Assembly (NCBI RefSeq): GCF_901933205.1
Contig: NC_044571.1
Location: 58,279,994-58,343,993 of the forward strand
DNA: 64,000 nt
Direction: 5' to 3'
From: Camarhynchus parvulus
Taxonomy: Eukaryota; Chordata; Aves; Passeriformes; Thraupidae
Position 1 is the stretch's first letter. Each line of letters starts with the position of its first letter. Under the pieces are notes generated by a model. That model had not been told where the DNA came from. It saw only the letters and a list, made by a program, of their open reading frames with translations, and searched no databases. Made by a program: the position numbers and the translations under genes. Below are positions 23,661 to 35,912 of this stretch, one piece after another.

Positions 23661-23701
23661 GAGAAATAGTAAGGAAGGAAATTGGAGGATAGGAGGGAGG
23701 G
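23416..23701. repeat. Polypurine tract with (AAAAG)n core
   Basis: The plus strand is almost all purine for about 285 bp. It opens with a GGGAAGGGAGAGG-type block and passes through AAAAAAG units. The core of about 26 AAAAG pentamers (23521-23650) follows, and the tract closes with GGAAGGAA and GGAGGGAGGG blocks. The stretch 23490-23666 has no pyrimidine. The minus strand gives a long chance frame rich in Phe, Ser and Leu, which should not be read as a protein. Confidence 0.95.
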
Positions 23702-24696
23702 AAAAGCCTTAATTTGCTTCATTTTCAGATGCTCTTCTGAAAAGCTGTACAAATGGCCCTAAGGACATGAATCTGTGCAGCACAGCAAATCCCAGCTGAG
23801 GTCAGGGAACTTCATGGAGACTAAAACATCTGTTGTTGTGTAGTCAGGTGGGTAACTAGGATTTCAATGGAGAGGAATTCTAAAGGCAGCTGAGGTTTTG
23901 ATAACTATTATTTTTATACATTTCCAGCTGAAATTTTGGAAGCTTAAGGGATCCAAATAATCATTATCAATATATATTCTAGGATCAGAATTTTTGAAGG
24001 ATAGGCTTGCCTGACTAAGGTAGTTTTGTTCTGAAATTATGGTTTTTGGGACATTTTTTCTTTTGCCTGCCTTTCAGAATCACATGGCCTTATTTCAGTC
24101 ATTGTCATGACTGCAGCACAATAGCTGCATTAGCCATCATTTTGGAGCAGATGCATGGTTTCTGGCTGAACTGCAAAAATACTTGTTATTGTTGACAACC
24201 ACTTAGCATCCAGAACAAATAGCTTTTCACACTGAAAACAAAAATATTAATTGATTTTAGATACAGTTATGTTTTTAACAGCAGATTGGACAGCTCCACA
24301 GTCTGGGAAGCAGCTAAATTGTCTTTTGTTTTCTTTGTACCAGACATGCATAAAAATTTGGGAAGTGTATTTTATCTGTCACTTATGCTAGCAGCAGACT
24401 AAATATGCCCATATCTGGCTTCATGCCCTATAAAGAAAGTTTCTCTCCCTTTAAGCTCTGTCTTGTTTGGATTGTAATTACACAAAGGATAAAAGGTGAA
24501 GGAGTCTGTGGGGTTCTTATTTAGGTGTAAATTGGGTGCATTCCCTCCTTCACCCCTCTAAAATCCCAGAAAGAAAGAAGAGGAAACATATTGCACCTGC
24601 ACAGTGCAATATTTCCCTGACAGGATTTCCCTGAGTACCACAGAGGTCCCAGCAGTGGGCAAGTGGCAATCTGAGCTCAGCAAAAAAGGGACACAG
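23702..24696. other. Non-coding; no gene seen
   Basis: About 1 kb between the polypurine tract and the next CR1. No feature recognised. Confidence 0.55.
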
Positions 24697-25680
24697 AACC
24701 ATAGAATTATTTGGGTTGGAAGGGACCTTGAAGATCATCTAGTTCCAACCGTAGGCAGAGAAGCCACCCAATAAATCAGGTTGCTCAGGGGCCCATCCAA
24801 CCTGGCCTTGAACACTTCCAAGTTTGAAACATCCACAACGTTCTGGGTAGTCTGTTCCAGTGCCTCATCACCTTCAGAGCAAAGAATCTCTCTTTTAATT
24901 TAAAACTGTTTCTGCTTTTCCTATCACTATCTGCTGTGTAAAAAGTTACTCTCCCTCCTTTTTGAAGTACTGGAAGGCTGCAATGAGATCACTCTAGAGT
25001 TTTCTTCATGCTGAGCATTTCCTTCCTGTCGTAGCCTATCTTCATAGCCCTCTGGTCAACTTCCACCCCTCTGACCGACTTGGTGGCCCTCAAGAAGTAG
25101 TAGATCCTCATCTTTATTTTGCTGACAACCTCAGAACAGGACATATTACTTCCTGGTAGACTCTCACCAGAGCAGAGAGACAGAATCGCCTCTCTCAACC
25201 TGCTGGTCACTCCCTCTTCTGATGCAGCCCAGCATGCAGTTTTCCTTCTTGGCTGCAAGCACACACTGCTGGCCCATGTCCAGTTTTTCATTCAGAAACC
25301 GTGAGTTCTTCTTCACAGGACTGTTTTTTAATGAGTTCATCTGCCAGTCTATACTCATATCTAAAATTGCTCTGACCCAGGTGCAGCACCATGCTCTTGG
25401 ACTTGTTGAACTTCATGAGGTTTCTCTGAGCCCGGTTCTCATGGTAGTCCAGTTCTTCCTGGATGGCATCACATCCTGTTTTTCCAACTTCACTGCTCTC
25501 TGTTTTGTGACTCTGCAAACTTGCTGAGGGTTCACTTGATGCCGCTGTCTATGTCATTGATGAAGACACTGAAGAGCTCCAGTCCCAAGACCAAGATCTG
25601 GTAGACTTGAGCACTCAATGAGGGACACCACTCATCATCAGCTTCCACATGGACAAAGCCATTGACAACAATTCTTTTGC

Positions 25681-25771
25681 TCCATCAATCCATCCATCCA
25701 TCCATCCATCCATCCATCCATCCATCCATCCATCCATCCATCCATCCATCCATCCATCCATCCATCCATCC
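25681..25771. repeat. (ATCC)21 microsatellite inside the CR1 frame
   Basis: Twenty-one uninterrupted ATCC units (25688-25771) after a degenerate TCCATCA. On the minus strand the unit is GGAT, and three units make one Trp-Met-Asp-Gly codon set. It sits where CR1 normally encodes a single Trp-Leu/Met-Asp-Gly, which suggests growth from that seed. Confidence 0.97.
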
Positions 25772-26026
25772 CCTTAGCCACAGAATAGTCCACCTTTCAA
25801 ACCCATATCTCTCCAATTTAGAGAGAAGGATGTTATGTGGGACTGTGTTAAAATCCTTACAGAAGTCCATGTAGCTGACATCACTCTGTCTTCCCTTGTC
25901 AACTGCTGCAGACACTCCCTCACAGAAGGTCACCGGAGTGGTCAAGCGTGATTTGCTCTTACTTAAGCCAGGCTGGCTGTCTCTGATCACCTTCTTCTCT
26001 TGCATATGCTCCAGCATTGCTTCCAT
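25685..26026 (-). pseudogene. CR1 ORF2 reverse transcriptase remnant ending in WMDG repeats
   Basis: This 113-codon open frame is a fragment of the CR1 reverse transcriptase. The first catalytic-aspartate block survives as [20 protein letters not shown], about residues 51-70. The frame continues through [16 protein letters not shown] and then reads six full Trp-Met-Asp-Gly repeats plus Trp-Met-Asp, where normal CR1 has a single such unit. It stops at a TGA (25685-25687) created in the last, degenerate repeat. Homology resumes beyond the array on the same strand. The later catalytic Phe-Ala-Asp-Asp reads Phe-Ala-Glu-Ser (25508-25519), so the enzyme is dead. Confidence 0.9.
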
Positions 26027-26041
26027 GAGGATCCTATCCTA

Positions 26042-29000
26042 ACACAGAAAGAGTTTCAAAAGTGTCATACAAAGATGGCCATTTATTTAACATTTAACAT
26101 TTAAATGTTCTCTGCTCTCATCAAGCTAGTATCTCCTTGTTGATGATTATCCATTCTTCCTTGTATCATAGTCCTGTAGGCAGAATAGAATTACTTTTTT
26201 GCCTGATCCAAGATCTTACCCGAGCCACAGCCTCATACATCTGCTTCATCTGGTTTTGGGCTCTTTGTAGCGTATGCACGCTGTACATAGGCATCCCTTG
26301 AAACTTTTCACATGATGGTTAAGTAGTGGTGATACAAATGAAATGCTTTGTTTGTGACACCATATGGTGGAGGGGATGGCTGTAAAATAGCTACATGGAA
26401 AGAGAAATTCATCCATTTCATAGAGACCTACTCACAGCCTAAAAATATCTTACTTAGGCAAGGCATATAGCCTCTGTTCTGCCACCCTTCTGCCTAGAGA
26501 TTTGAAAAACCCCTCAAAGAGTAATGAAGTTGGTTAAAAAGTAAGTAATTAATATTTTATAGGAGTGACACCGTTGGCTTTAACTGTTCCTTTTCCTCCT
26601 CTGTAGAGGACTGCTTGTTTTGGCTTTTCTCAAAATTCTCTAAAACTTTTTGAAATTTCTTCAGCCAAAGATCAACTCCTCTGTATCAGTTTTCCCTAAG
26701 CAGAAGTCTCAGAGTCTGAATGCAGCTGTGGAGACACCCATTAAAGAATAAAGAAGAAAATGCAAGGGAAAATCCCAACAAACCAAAGCCAATTTAGACC
26801 TAATTTATATGTTACTTTCAGTGTTCACAGAAATGTAGCAAACTAGAGGAAAATAATTATTTTTTCATTTTGTTTGTTTAGCCATGAGTGTAGGTGTGTA
26901 GGGGAATGCCATATCAAAGTTTTGCTTTTCCAACTTAAAGGTGTACAAAAGGTTAACAAGCAGAGATAAAGAAAAAAATAAAAAGCAAAAAAAGAAAACA
27001 AAACCAAAAGGAACAGAGAAGCATAGACAGGGGGGAAAAAATTTTAAATCAGGAGAAAATGAAAAGTTACAAGGCATCTGCTTTCAAAGACATAAAGGAG
27101 GAGTAGCAGAGATACAACTGAGAGAAGTAGAATCCAAAGGCCCATGAAGACAAAGGCAATAACAATGGTCATGGCTTCAGGCTCATCCCTTTTCCACGGT
27201 TTTAATAATCTAACATCTCTGGAGTATATATCCATCATCTTTCAGTACCTCCAAGACAGTCCACCAGTGAACATTGAGGGAACTAGTGTTTTACTGAGGA
27301 AATAAAAGCAGTATATAAAAGTTTAAACCTACATTTTGCTATTTAGGATATACAGTAAATGATTAGAGTTTATTAATTAATCTGGGCTTTCATAAACGAC
27401 CAATGTATTTGAGCAGGTTTTTTTCACTCTTTTTTAGAAGAATAAGTAGCATGCAGACATTTTAATAACCTCATGTCTCAAGTGTATGTATTTCTAGTAG
27501 CTGCAAGAGGCATGATTCATCTGTCGACCACTCAATTTTTTAACTTGAAGGATAGTAAGCTATTTAAACAGAAGGCGAGAAATGTATGATGAGAAATAAA
27601 GAGGTCGTCCTATTTTTAAGAACTTAGCCTGCATCTCCTGGTTTTACTTGTTAAATGTTCTCATCCTTGATAAAATTATAGGCTACCTGCTGTCAAGCAG
27701 AAATTAAGATCATATGAGTAAGTATAACCAGGTAATATGTAACCAGGCAGCTGGTCTCATTCTTGCATCTTCATGGCTTATAGGATTAAAGCATAACAAG
27801 CAGAAAAGTACAGGGATCACAGTTACACAGATCAATCTTCACTTAGGATTGTTACTTTGACATGATCCAAGTAAATTCTTTTTAAGATGTAAGGATGTGG
27901 TTGCCACTTATAGTGATTAAGTGTAATCTAATTTCATTCAATATATTACAATATAACTTTCTTTCCAGGTTCTTTTCTGAAGATTCAGGAAATTTTACAC
28001 TTACGTGTTTCTGCTCACTGGGAACCTCTTTCTAGAAACTTATTAAAGCAGTAAATTGAGTAGGGGAGAAAGGTTACCAGTTTTCTTTCTTCAAAATTAT
28101 CAGACAAATGCTATTATAAATAAATTTAAATATTCTGCATCTCTTACATCTGCCCTACCGAGAAAGTTAATAAAGTCCTACACTCAGTTTGTCTTTCTGA
28201 AGGCTTGAAATCTTGTCTTGACTAGACTCCCATATACACGGCTAGTAGGTCAATATGAAATAGACCCAAACCCAGACAGCATCAAAGCAGATCTCTTTGA
28301 GCTTTTCCTCTGAGGTAAGAACATTAAAATGACTGACAAAGTTTAGTATTTAAAATTTAGTTTAAAAATGAAATTAACTAATACCGTATTTTTTTTAAAT
28401 AAAGGAACCACAAGATGATATATAAATAGAAAATAGAAACAATAATATAAATGTAAATAATTTAAGAAATCTTTCTCAGAGAAACCTTTATCAAAGCTCG
28501 CTACCTGGAACTAGTGAAGCTTATATAAATATCCAAATTTCTCAGCGAAGGATAAATTAGAATATAAAGATTAGACAATCTGTTAGGAAGTGGGGTGTTG
28601 CTGTTATGTCATGACTTTTCCGTTTTTCCAGTAGAAAAAATAGTGTGCTCTTTTCTCTAAGGCTCTGATGGCCATACTGCTCAGTTTGTACTGATGAAAA
28701 CTGTCTATAAAGAAGAAAAAATTAAAGATCCCATATTATTGTATTTAGCATGATTAATCAAATAAGCTACATGAATTTACCCTTTGCAAATTGCACTGCA
28801 CATATAAATTCGATTGATGACTGTGGTGAACAGTTTGTGAATTATATCATGATTAATGGAAACTGGGAAATTTCAATCCATGCTCTTGCCAGAGATATGA
28901 AATAGTGTGTGCAGTTGTATATGGCTTCCTGGCTGAAGGCTTGACACTCAGGCAAATAAATGAGTCTGGCAAGCATCTGGCCACTGCCTTTACAAAGGAG

Positions 29001-32000
29001 CCTGCACATGTCTTTGCAAGTGAAATTACCTGTAAGAAAAGCACGTAAAATCTGTTGATTAGCTCATAAATTTGTACTCTCCCTTTATCTCCCACCTAAG
29101 TCAGGGAGATAGACTTAAGCTGGGGAGGCTTACATCCTTCTCTTTAATTTCTGAGTTTTCTAAGTCTGTCTAGTAGGAAGTACTGTCCAGGCTGCTCCCT
29201 ATTTCAGTCTGCTACTTAATCATATTACTTTGTTGAGAAAATGATAATATTTAGTGCATCTCCTTGCACTGAAAATTCCCACTCTAACATTTGAGTGTTT
29301 TCCCAATAATATCAGCAATGTAAGCTCACACACCCCATGAAATCTCTGTCTCTCATTTTAAGACAAATTTCTGCTTGGGGTAAGTGAGTAGAGAGCATAA
29401 AAGACAGAGCATGCAAAAGAAAAAGGAGTACTGTCAATGCTTTTTCTCAATTAAATAAAAGTCCAGCTGTATCTCACTTCCCCTATTGTTAATCTTTGGT
29501 CAGTCTCTGAGTCCTTTCTCCCCCTGCAGACTTATTCTTTCTTAACTCTCACATCTTTGCCTCCATTAAGTCTTAACACTTTATAGCTAGAAGCTTTTTC
29601 TTCATGGCCTCTCCCCATGATATCACTCCATTACCTGAGTCCCACACTGGCTTCTGACTTCCTTCCACAATCACTCTCAAAATCCTTTTTCTTGTCTTCA
29701 AGGCCCTATTCCTGCCTATTTCTCTCCCATGTCTCTCTTATTTTGATGCCTGTGTGTATCTTATATTCTTTCAACCCAGAAGCATGACTTTCTCTAGCTC
29801 AGCTGTGCAATCTGTGCTGAAATATCATACACACAGCCCCCATATTTCAGCTTCCGGGATTTGGTAAAGAACATTAAAAAAAAAAAAGGAAAAAGACATG
29901 CAATCCTCAACATTGCTGTAATCAAACTTCAGATAAAAACATGTAGTAATTGGCTTTATCATAATAAAATTGAATAGAGCTCCTGGCAGTATTTTAACTT
30001 CAAGATAACAAACCACATAAAAGTAGTGATGGCAAAGACTAGGAGACTGAAAGCTACTATTGTTTGTCAGCATGTAGACCTTCCTCTCAAGCAAGCTTAA
30101 TGATGTATCACATCTCCCACATCAGTTGTTTTCTGAAATTGTTTCCTAAAATTGATGAAAATAGGACTAATACCGTGCTCATCATTTACACTGGATCTTT
30201 AAAGAAGCAAAAGTCTTCCCCTATCTTTGAGACCTGCTGAGGTGGTCTTTGGCCTAGATTAGATATTTATTGTCCTGCCAGACCAGAAAGACACCCACAA
30301 AACCCCTCAGTAAAGCTGTAGAAAAATCACATATCTTTACAAAAATAGGAGAACCCCCAGAATTAAAGCAAAAGGGCATGAAAAATATTAAATAGAAAAT
30401 ATGGGGTTTCAAAAATATTTTTAAAGAGGACACATTACTAAAAGTAGTTCCTCTAAAACAAATAAATAATTTTAATTCCCTGTAAAAATCTGTGAAAAGA
30501 AGGTGGAGCTCATAAAACTTCAGTTTTTGAAATTCCAGCCTGTAAACAATCTAATCTGAAATTCAAGTGCCCCATAAAAACCTTTCCAAAAACCCCATGG
30601 ACGTCAGGACAGTAAGGATGTAATGTCAGCCAGTGATGGAAATTCCACTGAAAACAAATGTTTTGTCCAAGATATTGAAGATACAAACCTTGACTGTTGA
30701 AGTCAGCAACAAAGTAACCATAAATTTCTCAAGGGCCACAATTTCAAACTGAATTTTTGTAAGAAAAGTGACCGTGAAGATAAACAAATTGTCAGAATTT
30801 TCCACTGAACATGCTATATATATTTCATATATATATATTCTCCAGTAAGTGCATACACAAATTTCTTTTAGCATTTGAAGAGCTAAAAATATATACAAGG
30901 GAAGTAGAAAGATGTTACATAAAAAACAATCTAAAAGTCTCATATCTCTATGTCTGTCCTACTATATTCTTTCAAAGCTCAATAATAAGCTATGGAAAAA
31001 CAACTCACACATTTAAAATTAATATTTTCCATTTATTATTTTTTCACTGTTTATCCCCTTAAAGCTGCCTTGCTTTGGAAAGGACATTGAGGCCTTGCTG
31101 ACAAGCACTGTGTTCTATTTTACTTTTTTCAGCAAAAACTTGAAAAAACATATACAGATAAATCTTAAAAGCCTTCTTCGGAGAAAGGTTAACCCTGGAG
31201 ACAAAGGCCATTTTAAATGGAATAGAAGGTTTTTAAACAAGCCCATGAATATTGATCAACTCTCTTTATAAACCCCTTGTAGTGAAGAAGGGCCAGTATG
31301 CTGCCTTGTTTGGCACTAATACAGCTCTGTCCAAATGCAGGAGTAATGCAGAAAGGTGATAAGGGATTGCACAGTCTAATAGACAGGGTGATGATGTCCC
31401 CTTTCTTATATTTCCATCATTTCATCTCTATCCAAGAAATGGATGACTGAATAAGAGCCTTCAGCATGCTGGCGTCCTGGCAAGGGAAGCTTTCTTTCCA
31501 GGGCAGTAGGAAGGCACACCTCACTCTGACAATCTGACTTTGCTCAGATCTTTCTGCGTGTGTCTGCTGCTGTGTGCTTCCTCAGGCACCTGGAGAAGGA
31601 AGCAGACCAGACCTTCCATAAACATTGCTGTCCTCATTGCCCAACCCGTGAAGCAGAAAGCAACACTCAGGAAAAAGCCTGGTCCCAAGTTGTCCCTGGA
31701 ATGTTCAGCTCTCATGTGGCTGGTACAGGCAGCTGAACCTGGGAGCTGAGACAGCTCTGGGGTCCCACACTGTGTACACAGGTCCATTCCTTCTACCAAC
31801 ACTTCCCTTAAAAATGGGAAATATTTATATGTGGTGAGGACATTACTCTTCATGGACAGACTCAGAGATCTGCTTTCTTGAAATTAAAGTACCTGTAGTA
31901 ATTAACAACCTTTGCTGCTACTGAACTCTAGTGGGATGGAATTGTGAGCCTGAGAAGATTTTAGATGTCATTACCCCTCCCTTGTGTCATCATTCTTTCA

Positions 32001-33780
32001 GTTACTCATTGGCACACTCTTTCAAGAAAACATACTTGCAGGAGTAATTGAACTGTGCCTTACACTCAAATTCAACACAACTTTTCCTTTAGCTGCTTTT
32101 TGTGATTCATGGCAAGGAAAGATTCAAAAAAGTTAAGAATACAGAAAATTTCTTTTTGTTTCAGAATTGAAGAGACTAATACCTTGAAATGATCTGCTGC
32201 AGCACTTCATGAAAATCAGATTTCAGTTGTCCTTGAGAGGAAGACAGAATTGGAAATGTCCAGAGTAGCAATTTATAATAAACTGCTTTGGAAACAAATG
32301 TGACAGTCACAATTTTAATGAAAAAGAGTGAGGCTAGAAAACTCAGGTTATGTTTTCAAAGTCTCTGAAGCCTCCAAATGAGATATTTGCTGCCTCAATA
32401 ATAAATGCAAGACCTACACTTTGCAAAGAAAATGAAACAAGTAAAAAAATTATGATTGCCCTGACAGGAATCAAAAGGCAAAATCGTGAACTGCTTATGC
32501 AGAGAACTTATCCCACTGTCTGATGCAAGTTTTTTTGCCACCACGTTTCTTTTTCTAGTGCTATTTTTGTATATTGATGTTGTTTTATTTTTCTTATTTC
32601 CCCCTTGAACTTTAGATCTTGTGGACAGAGACTTTAATTTCCATTCCTGTATAATCAGTGTCTTGCTCATTAGGGACATGATATAACATTGCAGATTTTA
32701 AATGTTCGTGACAGAACAAGAGAGAACCTATAAAAATTACACAGCCTGATAGTTATTGTGTTGTTTTTTTCATGCAATGAAGAGACTCTTTGCTGATTGC
32801 ATTATAATTGCTGCAAACCTTTCAAACTGTATGAGATATGTGTTCATTTTGTATTACTGCTATTATTGCCAATATTCTTGTTTTACTACCTTGCAGTCAT
32901 TGCTACTGCTGTTTCTGCTACTACTGTCATTATTATTCATGTATTTAATATTATTGATGATATTTGTCCCAAATCAATGATCAAAACAGTGAGCATTAGC
33001 TTTAGACTCTGCTTGAAAAAGGTAGTAGAAAAAATTCCAAAAATTAATTTTAAAAAAGCCAAACAATCCATAAAAACATCAAAAATTCAGTTAATGCCTC
33101 AGTCCTATGAATGTCTTTATTTATAGGATTGTTATTCTTTGGACGAAAGATATGGTACTATATTTGGGTCTCAGTGGTCCAGAAAATAGAGAAGAAAATG
33201 AGGGGAAGGATTAAATATAAGCGAGAGAACCATACATGAAATGATAAAAAGCCAACCAAATCTTACATATTTATGGCTGACCTTGTTTTACCTCTGATAT
33301 TCTCTCAAAAGTAATGAAAACAAATCCTCTTCCATGAGATGCAGTTTCATAATTTGCAGAGGCCACACCCCTCTACTAAGGATAGATACTGCTAAGGATC
33401 TTCTCAAAACATAACTCAGGTTTTGTCCAGTTGAACATTTAATTGTATAAACAGTAAGTAAAAGACCTCCTATCTGACCTGATATTGTTAGCATTTTCAT
33501 TTCACAGTATGAAGAAACATGAATTCAAAACATTAATGAAGTTAAGAAAAAGAAATAAAAACAGTAACTTCAATGGTTTTTGAGAAAGTAAATATTTATC
33601 TGAGTGATTCCTCTTTGTATGATCTCTGTAATTACACAGTTATTGCTTAAAAAAGCAGTAACAAGTGTCTTAAAAAAAATTAAATTGACAATGCATAAAT
33701 ACTTTAGTAACCGCTTCCACATTACAAAACTGAGTAGAATCAGAGAAGAGCATATGCAAAACATTGCATCAAGATATCTC
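26042..33780. other. Long non-coding stretch; no gene seen
   Basis: This 7.7 kb contains no mobile element, RNA gene or exon I can support. It holds an A-rich tract (26961-27050), an A run (29877-29888), an AT run (30815-30839) and an imprecise ATT/ACT-rich stretch (32855-32950). Open frames at 30626-30943, 31521-31853 and 32797-33126 are just over 100 codons. They have low-complexity or unremarkable composition and no recognised motif. Confidence 0.55.
33774..33780. repeat. Target-site duplication, left copy
   Basis: ATATCTC directly before the LTR, repeated at 34862-34868 directly after it. The next base (T) is also shared, so the true duplication may be 5 to 7 bp depending on which base is taken as the LTR end. 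Confidence 0.75.
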
Positions 33781-34861
33781 TAGTGGGTTGATCATCACTG
33801 GACATCAAGTGCCCACCAAAACTGTTCTATCAGTCCCCTCCTCAGCTGGGCAGGAGAGAGAAATTACAATGAAAGGCTCATGGATGGAGTTGAGGACAGA
33901 GAGAGGTCACTCAGCAATTACCATCACAGGCAAAACAGACCTGACGTGAGGAAATTTGTTTAATTTATTAGCAATGAATTCAGAGTAGGGCAATGAGAAA
34001 CAAAAATTAAATCTTAAAACACCTTCCCCCTATCATTCATTCCCTTCTTCTTGGGTTTCTTTCAACTTCACTCTCAATTTGTCTACCTTGTCTGTCCCGG
34101 TGGCACAGGGGGATGGAAAAGGGGATTGCAGTCAGTTCATCACACACTGCCTTTGCCGCTCCTTCTTCCTTGGGAGAGGGATCCTCACTCTCTTCCCCTG
34201 CTCCAGTGTGGGGTCCTTCCCATGGAAGACAGTTCTCCATGAATTTCCTCAGTGTGAGTGGTTCCCACTGGCTGCAGTTTTTCACAAATCACTTCAACAT
34301 GGGTCCCTTCTACAGGGTCAGAATTCCTTCCAGCAAATCTGCTCCAGTGTGAACTCCTCTCTGCATAGGTCCACAGGTCCTGCCAGGAGCCTGCTCAAGC
34401 ACAAGCTTCCATGAGGTCACAACATCCTTTGGGCATCTACCTGCTATGGTGTGGTGGATCCTCCACAAGCTGCAAGTGGATCCCTGCTTTCTGTGGACTT
34501 CCATGGGCTGCACGGGAACAACCAGACTCACCAAGGCCTGCAAGGGAATCTCAGCTCCAGCACCTGGAACACCTCCTCTCTGCCCTTCCTCATTGACTTT
34601 GGTGAATGTAGAGCTATTTCTCTCATGTGTTCTCATTCCTCTTTTCTGGCTGCTCCATTTTGTCGCAAGATTTCCCCCCCTTTCTTATCTTTTTCTCATT
34701 TGTTCTTCTGAGGTGTTACCAACATTGGCCAGCAGTGAGTTTGTCTTGGAGTCAACTGGCATTGACTCTACTGGACATGAGGGAAGCTTCTGGCAGCTCC
34801 TCACAGAACCCATGTGTTAGCTCCCTGTGCTACCAAAACCTTGTCATGAAAAGCCAATGCA
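33781..34861 (-). mobile_element. Solo LTR of an endogenous retrovirus, about 1.08 kb
   Basis: Read on the minus strand it opens TGCATTGGCTTTTCATGACA and proceeds with AAGGTTTTGGTAGCAC. Near its end it reads GTGGGCACTTGATGTCCAGT, then a GATCAACCCACTA terminus. The canonical terminal CA appears mutated to TA, or the end lies two bases further left. A direct repeat of the target flanks it. I see no gag, pol or env beside it, so it is the product of recombination between two LTRs. I recognise this LTR as a common passerine family from familiarity, without a search. Several 60- to 124-codon frames cross it on both strands; I do not regard them as genes. A second solo LTR lies 660 bp further on in the same inferred orientation. 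Confidence 0.88.
33964..33969 (-). promoter_or_regulatory. Candidate LTR polyadenylation signal AATAAA
   Basis: The minus strand reads AATAAA about 185 bases before the LTR's 3' end, which is where the R/U5 part of a retroviral LTR normally has it. This supports the minus orientation. Confidence 0.65.
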
Positions 34862-34868
34862 ATATCTC
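34862..34868. repeat. Target-site duplication, right copy
   Basis: ATATCTC, identical to 33774-33780, directly next to the LTR's TG end. Confidence 0.75.
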
Positions 34869-35519
34869 TGAGATGAATGTATGAAAACACCATAGCCACA
34901 GATAGTTCTTGCTTGAAAAGTAGTGAGTTATTTTCCAAGAAGTAAAAGAAAAGCTAATAATTTCTTCTCAAGTGCTTGATTATATAGAGTTGGCAGAGAC
35001 AGTACAAAGTCAAAAGTAATGTCTTTTTTGAAGAGTTGAAATTTTTCACATATTTATTCCTTATAACTTTGCCTGGCTGTATGTGCACACAACTGAGCTC
35101 ACCTACACTATCTAAAAAAGTTCCCACCGTCAGTCCTCATCCTGTTCAGCTTTATGGGAAACTTGGCATTAAATCATATAAATAATGCATGAAGAAGTCA
35201 TTGACACAAGTAAGAGTGGTTGTAAGGAAGCAAATAAAGGAATCCCACTCTGAGTATTTTATTAGCAAAACAAAAATCAGAGAAGATACCAAGAAAGAAA
35301 AACACTCCATCTCACACTTGCCATCAGAGAATTGTTACCTTTGATCTTAAATTTTAACATTTAATGTGTTTGAATTGCATTTTTAAAATAATTTTGCTAA
35401 TGCACAGGGATCCTGAAATGCATGTGTAAGTCAAAATGCTCTTCATTGGCCTGAGTCTTGCTCAAGTAATTCATTGCCTATCCACAGATAGATCTTCTTT
35501 CTCCAGGCTTTGTCTGAAC
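34869..35519. other. Non-repetitive spacer between two solo LTRs
   Basis: About 650 bp of AT-rich host sequence. It has no retroviral internal domain or primer-binding site, so the two LTRs are separate insertions of different families and not the ends of one provirus. Confidence 0.75.
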
Positions 35520-35524
35520 ACTGC
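35520..35524. repeat. Target-site duplication, left copy (ACTGC)
   Basis: Five bases directly before the LTR, repeated exactly at 36791-36795. Confidence 0.92.
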
Positions 35525-35641
35525 TGTCATGGTTTGACACTGGCACGATGCCAGTGCCCCATGAAAATATACTTCCCTGGTGTTTGCTGTGAGATGTGAC
35601 CAGGAAATAAGCAAAGCAGGCCTCTACCTTAGAAAAAAAAG

Positions 35642-35647
35642 TTTATT
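35642..35647 (-). promoter_or_regulatory. Candidate LTR polyadenylation signal AATAAA
   Basis: AATAAA on the minus strand, followed downstream by a U5-like segment of about 115 bases that ends at the LTR terminus. It is the best clue to the LTR's orientation. Confidence 0.65.
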
Positions 35648-35912
35648 AACTAAACTACAAAAGAAAAAACCACACAGACACACACGCACACACACACCTG
35701 GAAAATGAAAACTCTACAAAAAGCATGTCCTCCTCCCCCCACCACATTTCCAATACATCTTCCAAATTTCAAGTCTCCATCCATCACCCTGTAAATACTC
35801 AATTTCAGTCCATCAAGAGGAGAGGAGTCCTTCTTGGGGCCATGGTGACCTCTTCCTTGCATGCCCAGTGCTCTCACCACTGGACATGGAACAGAGCTGC
35901 TTCAAGGGTTGT

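Larger units (their letters stand above)
24697..26041 (-). mobile_element. CR1 LINE, 5'-truncated, with an internal GGAT microsatellite
   Basis: A minus-strand CR1 copy whose 3' terminus lies at 24697 (CCATAGAATTATTTGGGTTG on the plus strand) and whose 5' truncation lies near 26041. From 5' to 3' it carries the reverse transcriptase fingers and palm (26026-25772), a microsatellite (25771-25681), and the rest of the palm, with VVNGFV and VFINDIDSGIK blocks (25677-25530). It then carries the region that in CR1 holds the Leu-His-Leu-Gly block (near 25385) and a 3' UTR. The 3' UTR includes the GGCACTGGAACAGACTACCC block near 24855-24874. It belongs to a different CR1 subfamily from the copy at 20800-22092, judging by the reverse transcriptase residues. 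Confidence 0.95.

Noticed and set aside
23414..23752. 112-codon minus-strand frame rich in Phe, Ser and Leu that could pass for a membrane protein
   Set aside because: It is the translation of the AAAAG polypurine tract and has no complexity of its own.
25662..25874. Plus-strand frame with repeated Ile-His-Pro-Ser
   Set aside because: It is the other strand of the ATCC array within a CR1.
30626..30943. 105-codon minus-strand frame with hydrophobic start
   Set aside because: AT-rich composition, no conserved motif and no splice or polyadenylation context that supports a gene.
34037..34884. Overlapping 60- to 124-codon frames on both strands
   Set aside because: They lie inside a solo LTR and show no retroviral or host domain.
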